Origin: Methylomonas rapida
GTDB lineage: Bacteria; Pseudomonadota; Gammaproteobacteria; Methylococcales; Methylomonadaceae
Direction of reading: 5' to 3'
Length of the DNA: 64,000 bases
Assembly: GCF_024360925.2 (NCBI RefSeq)
Contig: NZ_CP113517.1
Span: 4,320,001-4,384,000 of the forward strand
Shown here: positions 45,097-53,463 of the stretch, in pieces
Layout of the letters: every line of letters starts with the position of its first letter
Position numbering within the stretch: the first letter of the stretch is position 1
Program-made: the position numbers and the translations under genes
The notes under the pieces: model-generated
Seen by the model: only the letters and a program-made list of their open reading frames with translations
Database searches by the model: none
What the model was told of the DNA's origin: nothing

Positions 45097-45498
45097 TCAC
45101 AAAAACGGATTGATGATTTTCAACTTGCCGTCAATCACTTGGCTGTGCTGCAAATCCTCGGAATATAAAACCGTGCAATCAGCCTGCAAGGCGGCTGCCA
45201 CAATCAGGCTGTCGTAATGTGAGAAGCCGTAACGCTGGGCAATACCAAGTCCTCCACACAGGGTGTCTAGCGTCAACGGCTGCAACCGGCAACAGATTTG
45301 ACTTAGCTTGTCCACCACACTGATAACGGCGCTGGCATCAAAGCCCAATTTACGGCGCATGGTGTTGGCGGTTTCGCTCAATACTTGAACGGACATGACC
45401 GGCCTATCAGCCAAAATCATTATCGCTGCACCTCGCTTGGCTTCATCCTTGCCAAGGCTGTAAATGACGATGTTGGTATCGACAAACTTACCGGGCAT
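45097..45498 (-). CDS. VapC-type PIN toxin
   Basis: A 133-aa PIN-domain ribonuclease from ATG 45498 (MPGKFVDTNIVIYSL), with Asp7, the middle acidic residue near VLSETANTM, and SHYDSLIVAAAL plus LYSEDLQ for the C-terminal acidic residues. It overlaps the VapB-like gene by 11 bases. Confidence 0.9.
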   Translation of the reverse strand: MPGKFVDTNIVIYSLGKDEAKRGAAIMILADRPVMSVQVLSETANTMRRKLGFDASAVISVVDKLSQICCRLQPLTLDTLCGGLGIAQRYGFSHYDSLIVAAALQADCTVLYSEDLQHSQVIDGKLKIINPFL

Positions 45499-45685
45499 TG
45501 GCTTCGTCCCGGTCAAACTTGAAGCCGCTTAGATCGGTCTGGTAAGGCTTGAAAAACTCATCAAGCTGCTTTCGCCGCTCGTCGGCCTGCTTGGCTTTTA
45601 AATGCTCGACAAAGTCCAGCACCTCGGCGGCTTGTTGGTCGGATAAATCTTTTACTGCATCGAATACTTTTTCGGCGATGGTCAT
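45488..45685 (-). CDS. VapB-like (DUF2281) antitoxin
   Basis: A 65-aa protein from ATG 45685 (MTIAEKVFDAV). LSDQQAAEVLDFVEHLKAK is the DUF2281 pattern, paired with PIN toxins. The ATG at 45706 is less likely as it overlaps the integrase stop; AGAGAA lies upstream of 45685. Confidence 0.85.
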   Translation of the reverse strand: MTIAEKVFDAVKDLSDQQAAEVLDFVEHLKAKQADERRKQLDEFFKPYQTDLSGFKFDRDEANAR

Positions 45686-45705
45686 AATGGTTTCTCTGTG
45701 GTTCA

Positions 45706-46818
45706 TTAATTGGTGCCGAATAGGCGGTTATTCATGCGTTCGACCACGTTTGCAATATGGCCGTCTGATAAGTGGCTATACCGCTTTACCATGTCTAAGG
45801 TTTTATGGCCCAACACCGCAGCGATTTCGACCATAGACGCACCGCCCATTGCCAAATAGGACGCGGTGCAATGTCTCAAGTCGTGCCAGCGAAAGTTATT
45901 CACCTCAGCCGCCTTGAGTGCGTTTGCCCAGGCTTTCTTTAGCTCGATGGGCTTATGGGGATGCGTGGGGCTTGGAAAGACAAGGGTAGTATCCAGTCGC
46001 CGCACCTTGGCGAGTTTTTGCAGTTCAACCAAGGCAAGACTGGTTAAGGGTACTCGGCGCCGGTCGCCGTTTTTGGTTTCGTGTAGGATGATGCAAGATT
46101 CCGCCAGATTGACCACGCCCCACGCGGTTTCGGTCGGTGGCGTTTCCGGTTCCCGCCAATATAGGTTCATGGTTTCGCTTTGTCGCATTCCGGTTGAAAT
46201 CGCCAGAATGAAGGCCGGATAAAGCAATTGGTTTGGGGATTCCTTGCAAGCCTTTGTTAAACGCGCCAGCTCTTCATCATCCAGAAAACGAACGATACCG
46301 CGCGGCAATTCCGGCAATTCCACGCGACCATCTCTCAGTGGTGACTGCTCCAACCAATGCCACTCATTGACGCAACGCTTTAGAATGTCCTTGGCGACGA
46401 CAAAGTATTTATTGATGGTGGCCGGGGATAGCGGCTTCCCCTTGCGCCCCGATTTAGCCAAGCTATCGCGGGCTTGGGCAAAGTTCGCCGTGGTTAGGTC
46501 GGCCATTACGCAATGACCTATTTGAGCCTTCCACCATTCCAGCATAGGCAGGCGGTTTCGTTGCTCGGTACTATTGAACCGTATCGGCAAAACATCCGCA
46601 CTATAACGGTCAATTGCATCGGCAAAAGTATGTTTTTTGGCTTCGGTAGTTTTGAAGTGGCGGCCTTCTTTAATCGCCGCCTCGGTCAGTTGCGCCCATT
46701 TCTTGGCATCAGTTAGCCGGTCAAACGTGGCGGTTTCGGTAGGGTAGCCTTTGAGCCGGATTTTTACGCGGTAGGATGTTGCGCCGTTTTGGTCTGTACG
46801 TTTTTCGATGGTTGCCAT
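45706..46818 (-). CDS. Tyrosine recombinase/integrase 2 (attR side)
   Basis: A 370-aa site-specific recombinase. The catalytic residues are Arg in ISTGMRQSETMNLYW, HDLRHCTASYLA (HxxR), LGHKTLDMVKRYSHLS with His and the Tyr. The N-terminal arm-binding domain (KRTDQNGATSYRVKIRLKG) is followed by the SAM-like core-binding domain. Its start faces attR 284 bases away, where direct repeats resemble arm sites. It is the better candidate for the tRNA-Thr recombinase of this end. Confidence 0.94.
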   Translation of the reverse strand: MATIEKRTDQNGATSYRVKIRLKGYPTETATFDRLTDAKKWAQLTEAAIKEGRHFKTTEAKKHTFADAIDRYSADVLPIRFNSTEQRNRLPMLEWWKAQIGHCVMADLTTANFAQARDSLAKSGRKGKPLSPATINKYFVVAKDILKRCVNEWHWLEQSPLRDGRVELPELPRGIVRFLDDEELARLTKACKESPNQLLYPAFILAISTGMRQSETMNLYWREPETPPTETAWGVVNLAESCIILHETKNGDRRRVPLTSLALVELQKLAKVRRLDTTLVFPSPTHPHKPIELKKAWANALKAAEVNNFRWHDLRHCTASYLAMGGASMVEIAAVLGHKTLDMVKRYSHLSDGHIANVVERMNNRLFGTN

Positions 46819-47101
46819 GATTGCCCTCTTGGGATAGCAATCGGCTTTTTTGATATGATGCTTTCAGCCATTGCTTAACCCTGCTTGTTAAGTTGTGGTC
46901 ATGGGCTTGATTGGTGTTCGCTGCACCTGTCAGGCCCGCTTTGTTTGTGGGCTTTGAGTATATCACCGTGGGACACTCATGGGACACTAAACCACAAAAA
47001 AACAAAGCAACCCACAAAACAGCTCAACAACAAATAAGCATTAATGAATTGATTTTATTTGTTATTTATTGCTGCCGTTTATTGTGGATTTTTGGCTTAC
47101 T
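46819..47101. promoter_or_regulatory. Integrase 2 upstream region with candidate arm-type sites
   Basis: The direct repeats TGGGACACT at 46969-46977 and 46980-46988 have an 11-base period, one helical turn. They lie between integrase 2 and the attR core and are candidate arm-binding sites for the recombinase. No gene is seen here. Confidence 0.5.
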
Positions 47102-47153
47102 CGCACTCGTAACGCGAAGGTCGTAGGTTCGATTCCTATTGCCGGCACCATTT
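47102..47153 (+). repeat. Right attachment site (attR), 52-bp direct repeat
   Basis: Identical to 4096-4147. It is a 3' tRNA-Thr fragment without the acceptor 5' half and D arm, so it is not a functional tRNA gene. Confidence 0.92.
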
Positions 47154-47291
47154 GATTTGCCAAAACCCGTTCATTAGCCTATTTTGCCGGCTTTGGTCGC
47201 GGTTTATACACTGGCGGCAAAACATGAAAAGCGTTTGTCAAATGTACTAACTGACACATCGGCACGCCAAACAATCACCGAAAGAATCACA

Positions 47292-49412
47292 ATGAACGGC
47301 GAAACTCACAGCCAACTAGCCAATTTTATTTGGAGCATTTGCAATCTGCTGCGGGGTCCTTACAAGCGTAACGAATACCGCAAAGTCATTCTACCCCTCA
47401 CCGTGTTGCGGCGTTTCGATTGTTTACTCGCACCCACAAAAAATGCGGCATTTGAGGAATTTCAAACCCTCAAAACCAAGCCGGAACGGGTCATCCAGGC
47501 CAGACTGCAATCTATTACCGGCCACCGCTTCTACAATTTGTCGCGGATGCAGTTCGATAAAAACGCCGATCATTCCCTGCTCAACGATCCGAACAATCTG
47601 GCGCCCAATCTAAACAGCTACATCAACGGCTTTTCTCCAAATGTCCGCGCCATCATGGAGAAATTCAAGTTCCGCGAGCAAATCACCCACATGGCGGAAA
47701 AGAACATCCTGTTCGAAGTGGTCAAGGCTTTTGCTTCCATCGACCTGTCACCACAACGGGTCGATAACGTGCAAATGGGCTATGTCTTTGAAGAACTCAT
47801 CCGTATCGGCGCCGAGCAATCGAACGAGGAAGCCGGCGAGCATTTCACCCCGCGCGAAGTCATCAAACTGATGGTCAATCTATTATTGGTGCCGGAACAG
47901 GATTTAGCACAAAGCCATGTCGTCAAAACCATTTATGATCCGGCTTGTGGCACTGGCGGCATGCTATCGGTGGCAGAAGAATACATCCGCAAGCTCAATG
48001 CCGATGCCCAGCCAAAACTATACGGCCAGGATTTTAACGACGAGGCTTGGGCGGTCTGTAAGTCGGATATGCTGATCAAAGGCGAAGACGCCGACAACGT
48101 CATTCTCGGTGACACCTTTACACGCGACGGCTTTGATCGCGACAGCGACAATAACAAATGGACGTTTGATTACATGCTGGCCAACCCACCTTTCGGCGTG
48201 GAATGGAAACAGCAACAGAAATACATTCAACAAGAAGCCGATACCTTGGGATTTGCTGGTCGCTTTGGTGCCGGTACGCCGCGCATCAACGACGGTGCAT
48301 TTCTGTTCCTGCAACACATGATTGCCAAAATGCGCTCTATCGCGGCTGGTGGCAGCCGTATCGGCATCGTTTTCAACGGCTCGCCTTTATTTACCGGCGA
48401 TGCTGGCAGCGGCGAGAGCGAAATCCGCCGCTGGATTATCGAGAACGACTGGCTGGAGGCGATTGTCGCCTTGCCGGAGCAACTGTTTTATAACACCGGC
48501 ATTTCCACGTACATCTGGATCATCAGCAACCGTAAGGAACCACAGCGCAAAGGCAAAGTGCAATTGATCGACGCCCGCAATTTCTGGGTGCCGATGGAAA
48601 AATCTTTGGGTAACAAACGCCGCAGCATCGGCGACCCTAGCGACAAAGCCAAAGACCCGGACCATATTGGCGAAATCACCCGCATCTACGCCAACTTTGC
48701 CGATGGTGAAACTCGTAGCTTTACATTTGACGGCAAAGACAAAGAACTAGTTGTCAGCAAAGTATTCGATAGCGAAGACTTTGGGTATCACAAAATCACC
48801 GTCGAGCGCCCGCTCAGGCTCAATTTCCAAGCCAGCACCGAGCGCATCGCCCGCCTGGAAGAGCAAACCGCGTTTATTAACCTCGCCAGCAGCAGTAAAA
48901 AGAACGAAACCGTCCGCCAAAAAGAAATCGAAGTCGGTCGCGCCCGCCAGCAGCAAATCCGCGATTTACTTGCCGCTTTTGCTGAGCTGCATGGCGACAC
49001 CCTGTTTTTGGACCGCAAACAGTTCTTGCTAACACTGCGCGACATCGACCGCGCCCATGACGTGCGCCTGTCTGCCCCGGAACTCAAAGCCGTGTTGGCG
49101 GCGTTGAGTGAGCGTGACGAAACAGCAAACATCTGCACAAATAGGCAAGGCAATCCGGAGCCGGATACCGACTTGCGCGATACCGAAACAGTCCCGCTTA
49201 AGGAAAGCATCGACGAATATTTTAAGCGTGAAGTGTTACCGCATGTTCCCGATGCTTGGATAGACCATAGTAAAACCAAAGTTGGGTATGAAATTCCTCT
49301 GAATCGGCATTTCTACCGCTATGAGCCACCGCGCGATCTGGAAAGCATCGAAGCCGAAATTAAGGCGCTGGAAGGCGAGATTGTCGATTTATTGAAAGAG
49401 ATCACTGCATGA
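47292..49412 (+). CDS. hsdM: Type I DNA methyltransferase subunit, system 3
   Basis: A 706-aa HsdM from ATG 47292 (MNGETHSQLANFIWS). SAM motif DPACGTGG at 216-223, catalytic NPPF at 298-301 (LANPPFGVEW). The upstream in-frame ATG at 47184 is not supported. It begins 138 bases after attR and overlaps rhuM by 4 bases; it opens the hsdM-rhuM-hsdS-fic-hsdR operon. Confidence 0.94.
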   Translation: MNGETHSQLANFIWSICNLLRGPYKRNEYRKVILPLTVLRRFDCLLAPTKNAAFEEFQTLKTKPERVIQARLQSITGHRFYNLSRMQFDKNADHSLLNDPNNLAPNLNSYINGFSPNVRAIMEKFKFREQITHMAEKNILFEVVKAFASIDLSPQRVDNVQMGYVFEELIRIGAEQSNEEAGEHFTPREVIKLMVNLLLVPEQDLAQSHVVKTIYDPACGTGGMLSVAEEYIRKLNADAQPKLYGQDFNDEAWAVCKSDMLIKGEDADNVILGDTFTRDGFDRDSDNNKWTFDYMLANPPFGVEWKQQQKYIQQEADTLGFAGRFGAGTPRINDGAFLFLQHMIAKMRSIAAGGSRIGIVFNGSPLFTGDAGSGESEIRRWIIENDWLEAIVALPEQLFYNTGISTYIWIISNRKEPQRKGKVQLIDARNFWVPMEKSLGNKRRSIGDPSDKAKDPDHIGEITRIYANFADGETRSFTFDGKDKELVVSKVFDSEDFGYHKITVERPLRLNFQASTERIARLEEQTAFINLASSSKKNETVRQKEIEVGRARQQQIRDLLAAFAELHGDTLFLDRKQFLLTLRDIDRAHDVRLSAPELKAVLAALSERDETANICTNRQGNPEPDTDLRDTETVPLKESIDEYFKREVLPHVPDAWIDHSKTKVGYEIPLNRHFYRYEPPRDLESIEAEIKALEGEIVDLLKEITA

Positions 49413-50434
49413 CGGACATGCAACCAATCCAAGGACAGGGTGAAGTCATTCTTTACCAAACCGACGATGGGCAAGCCAAAATCAACCTCAAGGCCATAGA
49501 CGGCTCGGTTTGGCTCACGCAGTTGGAAATTGCCGAGCTGTTTGCCGCCACCAAACAGAACATCAGCTTGCATATCAAGAACATTCTTAAAGACGGCGAG
49601 TTGGTCGAAGCTTTAGTTGTCAAGGAATCCTTGACAACTGCCGCCGACGGCAAGAACTACAAAACCAAACTATTCAGCCTGCCGATGATCCTGGCCATCG
49701 GTTACCGTGTTCGCTCGCCAAGAGGAACGCAATTCCGGCAATGGGCCAGCCGCCATTTATCCGAATACTTGATCAAAGGCTTTGTTATGGACGACGAGCG
49801 GTTGAAAAATCCAGGTGGCTGGGATTATTTCGACGAGCTGCTGGCGCGCATTCGCGAAATTCGCGCCTCGGAAAAACGCTTTTATCAAAAAGTGCGCGAT
49901 CTGTTCGCCCTCAGCAGCGACTATCAAGACGATGAAAAAAACGCGCAATTGTTCTTTGCCGAAGTGCAAAACAAATTGCTGTATGCCGTCACCCAGCACA
50001 CCGCCGCCGAAATCATCGTCCAGCGTGCCAATGCCAACACGCCCAATATGAACCTGACCACCTGGAAAGGCAGCCGGGTGCGCAAAGCGGATGTGATTAT
50101 CGCCAAAAACTACTTGAGTGCCGACGAAATCGACTCGCTGAACCGCCTGGTGGTGATCTTCCTGGAGCAGGCCGAATTGCGCGTCAAGGAACGCAAGCAA
50201 CTGACCCTGGATTACTGGCGCAGCAATGTTGACCGCTTACTGGAGTTTAACGACAGGCCCATCTTACGCGGCGCGGGTTCGATCAGTAAGGCCGCGATGA
50301 AAACCATCGCCGAACAGCGCTTCGACGATTTCGACGCGAAACGCCGCGCCGATGAAGCAACGGCTGCCGATGCTGAAGATTTGAAAGCCTTGGAACAACT
50401 GGAGCAAGCACTGGAAAAAGGCGGTCGGCAATGA
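49409..50434 (+). CDS. rhuM: RhuM-family protein
   Basis: A 341-aa protein of the virulence RhuM family. The N-terminal region (VWLTQLEIAELFAATKQNIS) is an HTH-like domain, followed by GKNYKTKLFSLPMILAIGYRVRSPRG and FRQWASRHLSEYLIKGF, the family's most conserved part. RhuM genes often lie inside Type I R-M operons; the function is not established. Both ends overlap neighbours by ATGA. Confidence 0.92.
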   Translation: MTDMQPIQGQGEVILYQTDDGQAKINLKAIDGSVWLTQLEIAELFAATKQNISLHIKNILKDGELVEALVVKESLTTAADGKNYKTKLFSLPMILAIGYRVRSPRGTQFRQWASRHLSEYLIKGFVMDDERLKNPGGWDYFDELLARIREIRASEKRFYQKVRDLFALSSDYQDDEKNAQLFFAEVQNKLLYAVTQHTAAEIIVQRANANTPNMNLTTWKGSRVRKADVIIAKNYLSADEIDSLNRLVVIFLEQAELRVKERKQLTLDYWRSNVDRLLEFNDRPILRGAGSISKAAMKTIAEQRFDDFDAKRRADEATAADAEDLKALEQLEQALEKGGRQ

Positions 50435-51801
50435 AGTATCCGGCTTATCCGCAATACAAGGACAGCGGCGTGGCTTGGTTGGGCGAGGTGCCGGAGCATT
50501 GGGAGGTGAGGCGACTCAAATATCTTGCTTCGATCAACGACTCTGCTTTACCAGAATCAACGGACGCTGATTTTGAGTTTTCCTATATTGATATTGGCAG
50601 CGTCAATTTAGTTGACGGAATAACCGCCACCGAATCAATGGCTTTCGAAAATGCGCCCTCCCGCGCAAGAAGAGTGGTGCAGGCCGGAGATATTATCGTT
50701 TCTACTGTCCGGACTTATTTGCGAGCTATTGCTTCGATTCCTCAAAGTGAAGAAACACTGATCGTTTCAACAGGGTTTGCAGTTATCCGCCCTCGGCGAA
50801 TCGAGTCCAAATTTTTGAATTACGCGTTCAAAGAATCCTCATTTGTAGAAAATGTTGTATCCCGTTCAGTCGGTGTGAGCTATCCGGCAGTCAATGCAAG
50901 TGAAATTGGCGATATAAAGATTCTGGCTCCGTCCGAAACCGAACAAATCGCCATCGCCAATTTTCTGGATAGTGAAACCGGGCGGATTGATACGCTGGTG
51001 GCGAAAAAGCGCAAGCTGATGGAATTGCTCAAGGAAAAACGCAGCGCGCTGATTTCCCGCACCGTCACCCGCGGCCTGCCCGCCGACGCCGCGCGGGAAT
51101 TTGGCTTAGCGTCACATGTTCACTTTAAGCAAACGGAAATTGAGTGGTGGGAATCTGTTCCCGAGAGCTGGGAAATAAAGTCTATAAAACAGCTACTAAA
51201 AGCTAAGAAAGGCGCAATAAAAACAGGACCATTTGGAAGCCAGCTTCAAAGCGCCGAAATGTTAGAAGGCGATATTAAGGTTTATAACCAGCGCTCAGTG
51301 ATTGATAGAGACTTTAGCGCAGGCGAAAATTATATTAGTCAGGAGAAGTTTAAAGAACTCAAGGCATTTGAAGTGTATGCGGGCGACCTTCTAGTAACGA
51401 CAAGAGGAACTATTGGAAAATGTGCAGTATTGCCCAGGGATGCAGAACAAGGAATTCTCCATCCTTGTTTAATGCGTTTACAGTTAGATGAAAGAATTTG
51501 CTTGGCTCGTTTTGTTGAGATATTGATACAAGAAAGCGGAAAAATTCTTGAACAACTGCGTATCGAAAGTAATGCGACAACGATTGATGTCATTTACTCA
51601 GAAACGCTAAAAGAAGTTAAAGTTGCATTGCCACCATTAGCCGAACAAACCGCCATCGCCACCTACCTCGACCGCGAAACCGCCAAAATCGACCGGCTGG
51701 TGGCAAAAGTCGAAACCGCCATCACCCGCTTGCGGGAATACCGCAGCACGTTAATCACCGCCGCCGTCACCGGCAAAATCGACGTGCGAGGGACGGCATG
51801 A
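50431..51801 (+). CDS. hsdS: Type I specificity subunit, system 3
   Basis: A 456-aa HsdS with two target-recognition domains (from about residue 16 and from about 230) each followed by a coiled coil (AIANFLDSETGRIDTLV and AIATYLDRETAKIDRLV). The frame is complete. Its last 30 codons (from 51712) are near-duplicated at 53374-53463. The only apparently intact hsdS in the window. Confidence 0.93.
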   Translation: MKYPAYPQYKDSGVAWLGEVPEHWEVRRLKYLASINDSALPESTDADFEFSYIDIGSVNLVDGITATESMAFENAPSRARRVVQAGDIIVSTVRTYLRAIASIPQSEETLIVSTGFAVIRPRRIESKFLNYAFKESSFVENVVSRSVGVSYPAVNASEIGDIKILAPSETEQIAIANFLDSETGRIDTLVAKKRKLMELLKEKRSALISRTVTRGLPADAAREFGLASHVHFKQTEIEWWESVPESWEIKSIKQLLKAKKGAIKTGPFGSQLQSAEMLEGDIKVYNQRSVIDRDFSAGENYISQEKFKELKAFEVYAGDLLVTTRGTIGKCAVLPRDAEQGILHPCLMRLQLDERICLARFVEILIQESGKILEQLRIESNATTIDVIYSETLKEVKVALPPLAEQTAIATYLDRETAKIDRLVAKVETAITRLREYRSTLITAAVTGKIDVRGTA

Positions 51802-51823
51802 ATCGGCATGCCATATACTCCGC

Positions 51824-51895
51824 CACTCGTTCCCACGCTCCCGCGTGGGAATGCAGACCGTCGTTCGATGCCGGTATGGATTCCCACGGAGACCG
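51824..51895. repeat. Palindromic intergenic repeat, left part (split by IS)
   Basis: TTCCCACGC-TCCC-GCGTGGGAA (51830-51851) is one hairpin. A second, TTCCCACG-GAGAC-CGTGGGAA, is split by the IS4-like element (51881-51888 and 53362-53369). The whole is a REP/MITE-like unit between hsdS3 and the duplicated hsdS end. Confidence 0.75.
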
Positions 51896-53354
51896 CTCAT
51901 CGTTATACACATCTCTGTGCGACAACCTGCTGAGCTTCCAATGCAATGACAAAATCGCGCAAACGCTGCAGTCCGATCCACATGGCTTTGGCACCCGGCG
52001 GCCCGTCATGCTTGCGTCCGAGATAACCGCCCAAGCTCGCCACCAAGAGAATCACTTCGCCCAAGCGAGGTGGCGTAAGCGGCGGCGGGCAAAGCTTAAC
52101 CACAATGTAAGCAGCCCGCCACTCCTGTGGATCGAAGATAATTTCACAATCCATGTCCGGCGTAGTCCGTCCCAACATCAGCGTGAACAATACCCGCCAG
52201 GCAATAACCATGTACAACGCTAAACAAGGTAGCAGTCGGTCCTCGGTTTCCAGATGCAGTCGCTTAATCTGGCATCCGCTCTTGAGCACATGGAAGTACA
52301 CTTCAATGCACCACCGCACGGCGTACCACATGACGATCGTTGCCGCCTGTTCGAAACAATCGATCGGCAAGCTAGTCAACAATAGCCATTCCAAACGTTC
52401 CACGCCAGACGGTGGTGCATCTTCGCGTGCCAGCACCGCATTGATGGTGAGTTCCGGTAGCCGATACCCTATCCGCTTAGGCGGTTTGAGGGTCACTGTA
52501 ATGGCGCGTAACGTGATATGCGCCAGTCGCGCCGTGCGGTTCGGTCGCGGTTTGACGTTCACCTCAGAGTAACCCAATACAGGAGCTTGCTCCACGGCGG
52601 CCCACAGGCATTTCGTACCGTTCTCCGGCGAAGCCAACACTCGGTTTTGCGCCGCACGTACGATCCATTGAGCCCGTACCGCAGGTGCGTAGTCATGGTA
52701 TTCGGCAAACCACTCGTAAATATCGCCCTCCCTGTCGGCAAGATTGATCAGCAGGGTGTCCGGCATTTGCGCCTGTAAAGCGCAACTGTCCTGGTAACTT
52801 TCCAGCCAATGGCGACTCTCTTTTTCGTCTACGCCTTTGTGAAGTCGTTCACTCCTTTGGCTTGGGATCTCTCGAGGCCAATACGATGCTTTCACGACAC
52901 CCAAACAAATACGCGATGGCGTAAAGGCAACTGTCGGATGCAGGCGGCGCAAGTGTTTCTCCACGTCTTTCACTGTGCCAAGTCCCTTCGGCCCCAAGCA
53001 AATATTCTTATCGTCCTCGGTGGTGTCCTGTGCCAGCAGCACGATTGGGCTGCTCTTCATGCGCTCGATCGTGGCATCTCGATGCGGCGCCAGTATCTTC
53101 TCGAATGTCGTCTTAGCGTTATTGAAGAAGCGATAGGCTCCCATCGTCTCCTTCCAGCCTCCGCAGGCCGCCGGAATACTGAGTTGTGGATGCTCGCCCA
53201 ATTGCTCCAATAGCAAGGCCAATCTCTTGTTTAGACGTTGATCTTCCAAATTGGCAGTTTGCACTTCTTCTTCGGCCCAGTTGCTCATCGCCTTTCTCCT
53301 GTTTCTGTGTCTCCTTGTAGTTTAGTCTTTGAGGGACTTGTGTATAACGATGAG
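51896..53354 (-). mobile_element. IS4-family, IS50/Tn5-like insertion sequence (1459 bp)
   Basis: Ends CTCATCGTTATACACATCT (51896) and, inverted, CTCATCGTTATACACAAGT (53354). The TTATACACA core matches the Tn5 outer/mosaic end. The 9-bp target duplication CGGAGACCG is at 51887-51895 and 53355-53363, as for Tn5. Confidence 0.95.
51903..53288 (-). CDS. IS4-family (IS50-like) transposase
   Basis: A 461-aa Tn5-type transposase. The N-terminal DNA-binding region (WAEEEVQTANLEDQRLNKRL) is followed by the DDE core with VLLAQDTTE, INLADREGDIYEWF and the YREK signature in YAVRWCIEVYFHVLK. Full length, probably active. Confidence 0.95.
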   Translation of the reverse strand: MSNWAEEEVQTANLEDQRLNKRLALLLEQLGEHPQLSIPAACGGWKETMGAYRFFNNAKTTFEKILAPHRDATIERMKSSPIVLLAQDTTEDDKNICLGPKGLGTVKDVEKHLRRLHPTVAFTPSRICLGVVKASYWPREIPSQRSERLHKGVDEKESRHWLESYQDSCALQAQMPDTLLINLADREGDIYEWFAEYHDYAPAVRAQWIVRAAQNRVLASPENGTKCLWAAVEQAPVLGYSEVNVKPRPNRTARLAHITLRAITVTLKPPKRIGYRLPELTINAVLAREDAPPSGVERLEWLLLTSLPIDCFEQAATIVMWYAVRWCIEVYFHVLKSGCQIKRLHLETEDRLLPCLALYMVIAWRVLFTLMLGRTTPDMDCEIIFDPQEWRAAYIVVKLCPPPLTPPRLGEVILLVASLGGYLGRKHDGPPGAKAMWIGLQRLRDFVIALEAQQVVAQRCV

Positions 53355-53373
53355 CGGAGACCGTGGGAACCAG

Positions 53374-53463
53374 GAAACCGCCATCACCCGCTTGCGGGAA
53401 TACCGCAGCGCTCTGATCACCGCCGCCGTGACCGGCAAAATCGATGTGCGGGAGGCGCTATGA
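53374..53463 (+). pseudogene. Duplicated 3' end of hsdS (system 3)
   Basis: 90 bases about 88% identical to the last 90 bases of hsdS3 (51712-51801). They encode ETAITRLREYRSALITAAV and end VREAL. The stop overlaps the fic start by 4 bases (ATGA), so this is likely the original hsdS end in the operon, now separated from a functional gene. Confidence 0.85.

Larger units (their letters stand above)
4148..47153. mobile_element. Genomic island of about 43 kb integrated in tRNA-Thr
   Basis: Boundaries are set by the 52-bp direct repeats at 4096-4147 and 47102-47153. Inside are two tyrosine recombinases, one at each end, excisionase-like genes, replication-type genes, two Type I R-M systems, four toxin-antitoxin-like pairs and many insertion sequences. 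No conjugation genes (relaxase, T4SS) and no phage structural genes were seen, so it resembles an integrative, possibly satellite-like or decayed element. Two integrases may mean two islands stacked at one site. Confidence 0.88.

Noticed and set aside
47102-47153. A second tRNA-Thr gene
   Set aside because: Only the 3' part is present; the 5' acceptor strand and D arm are missing.
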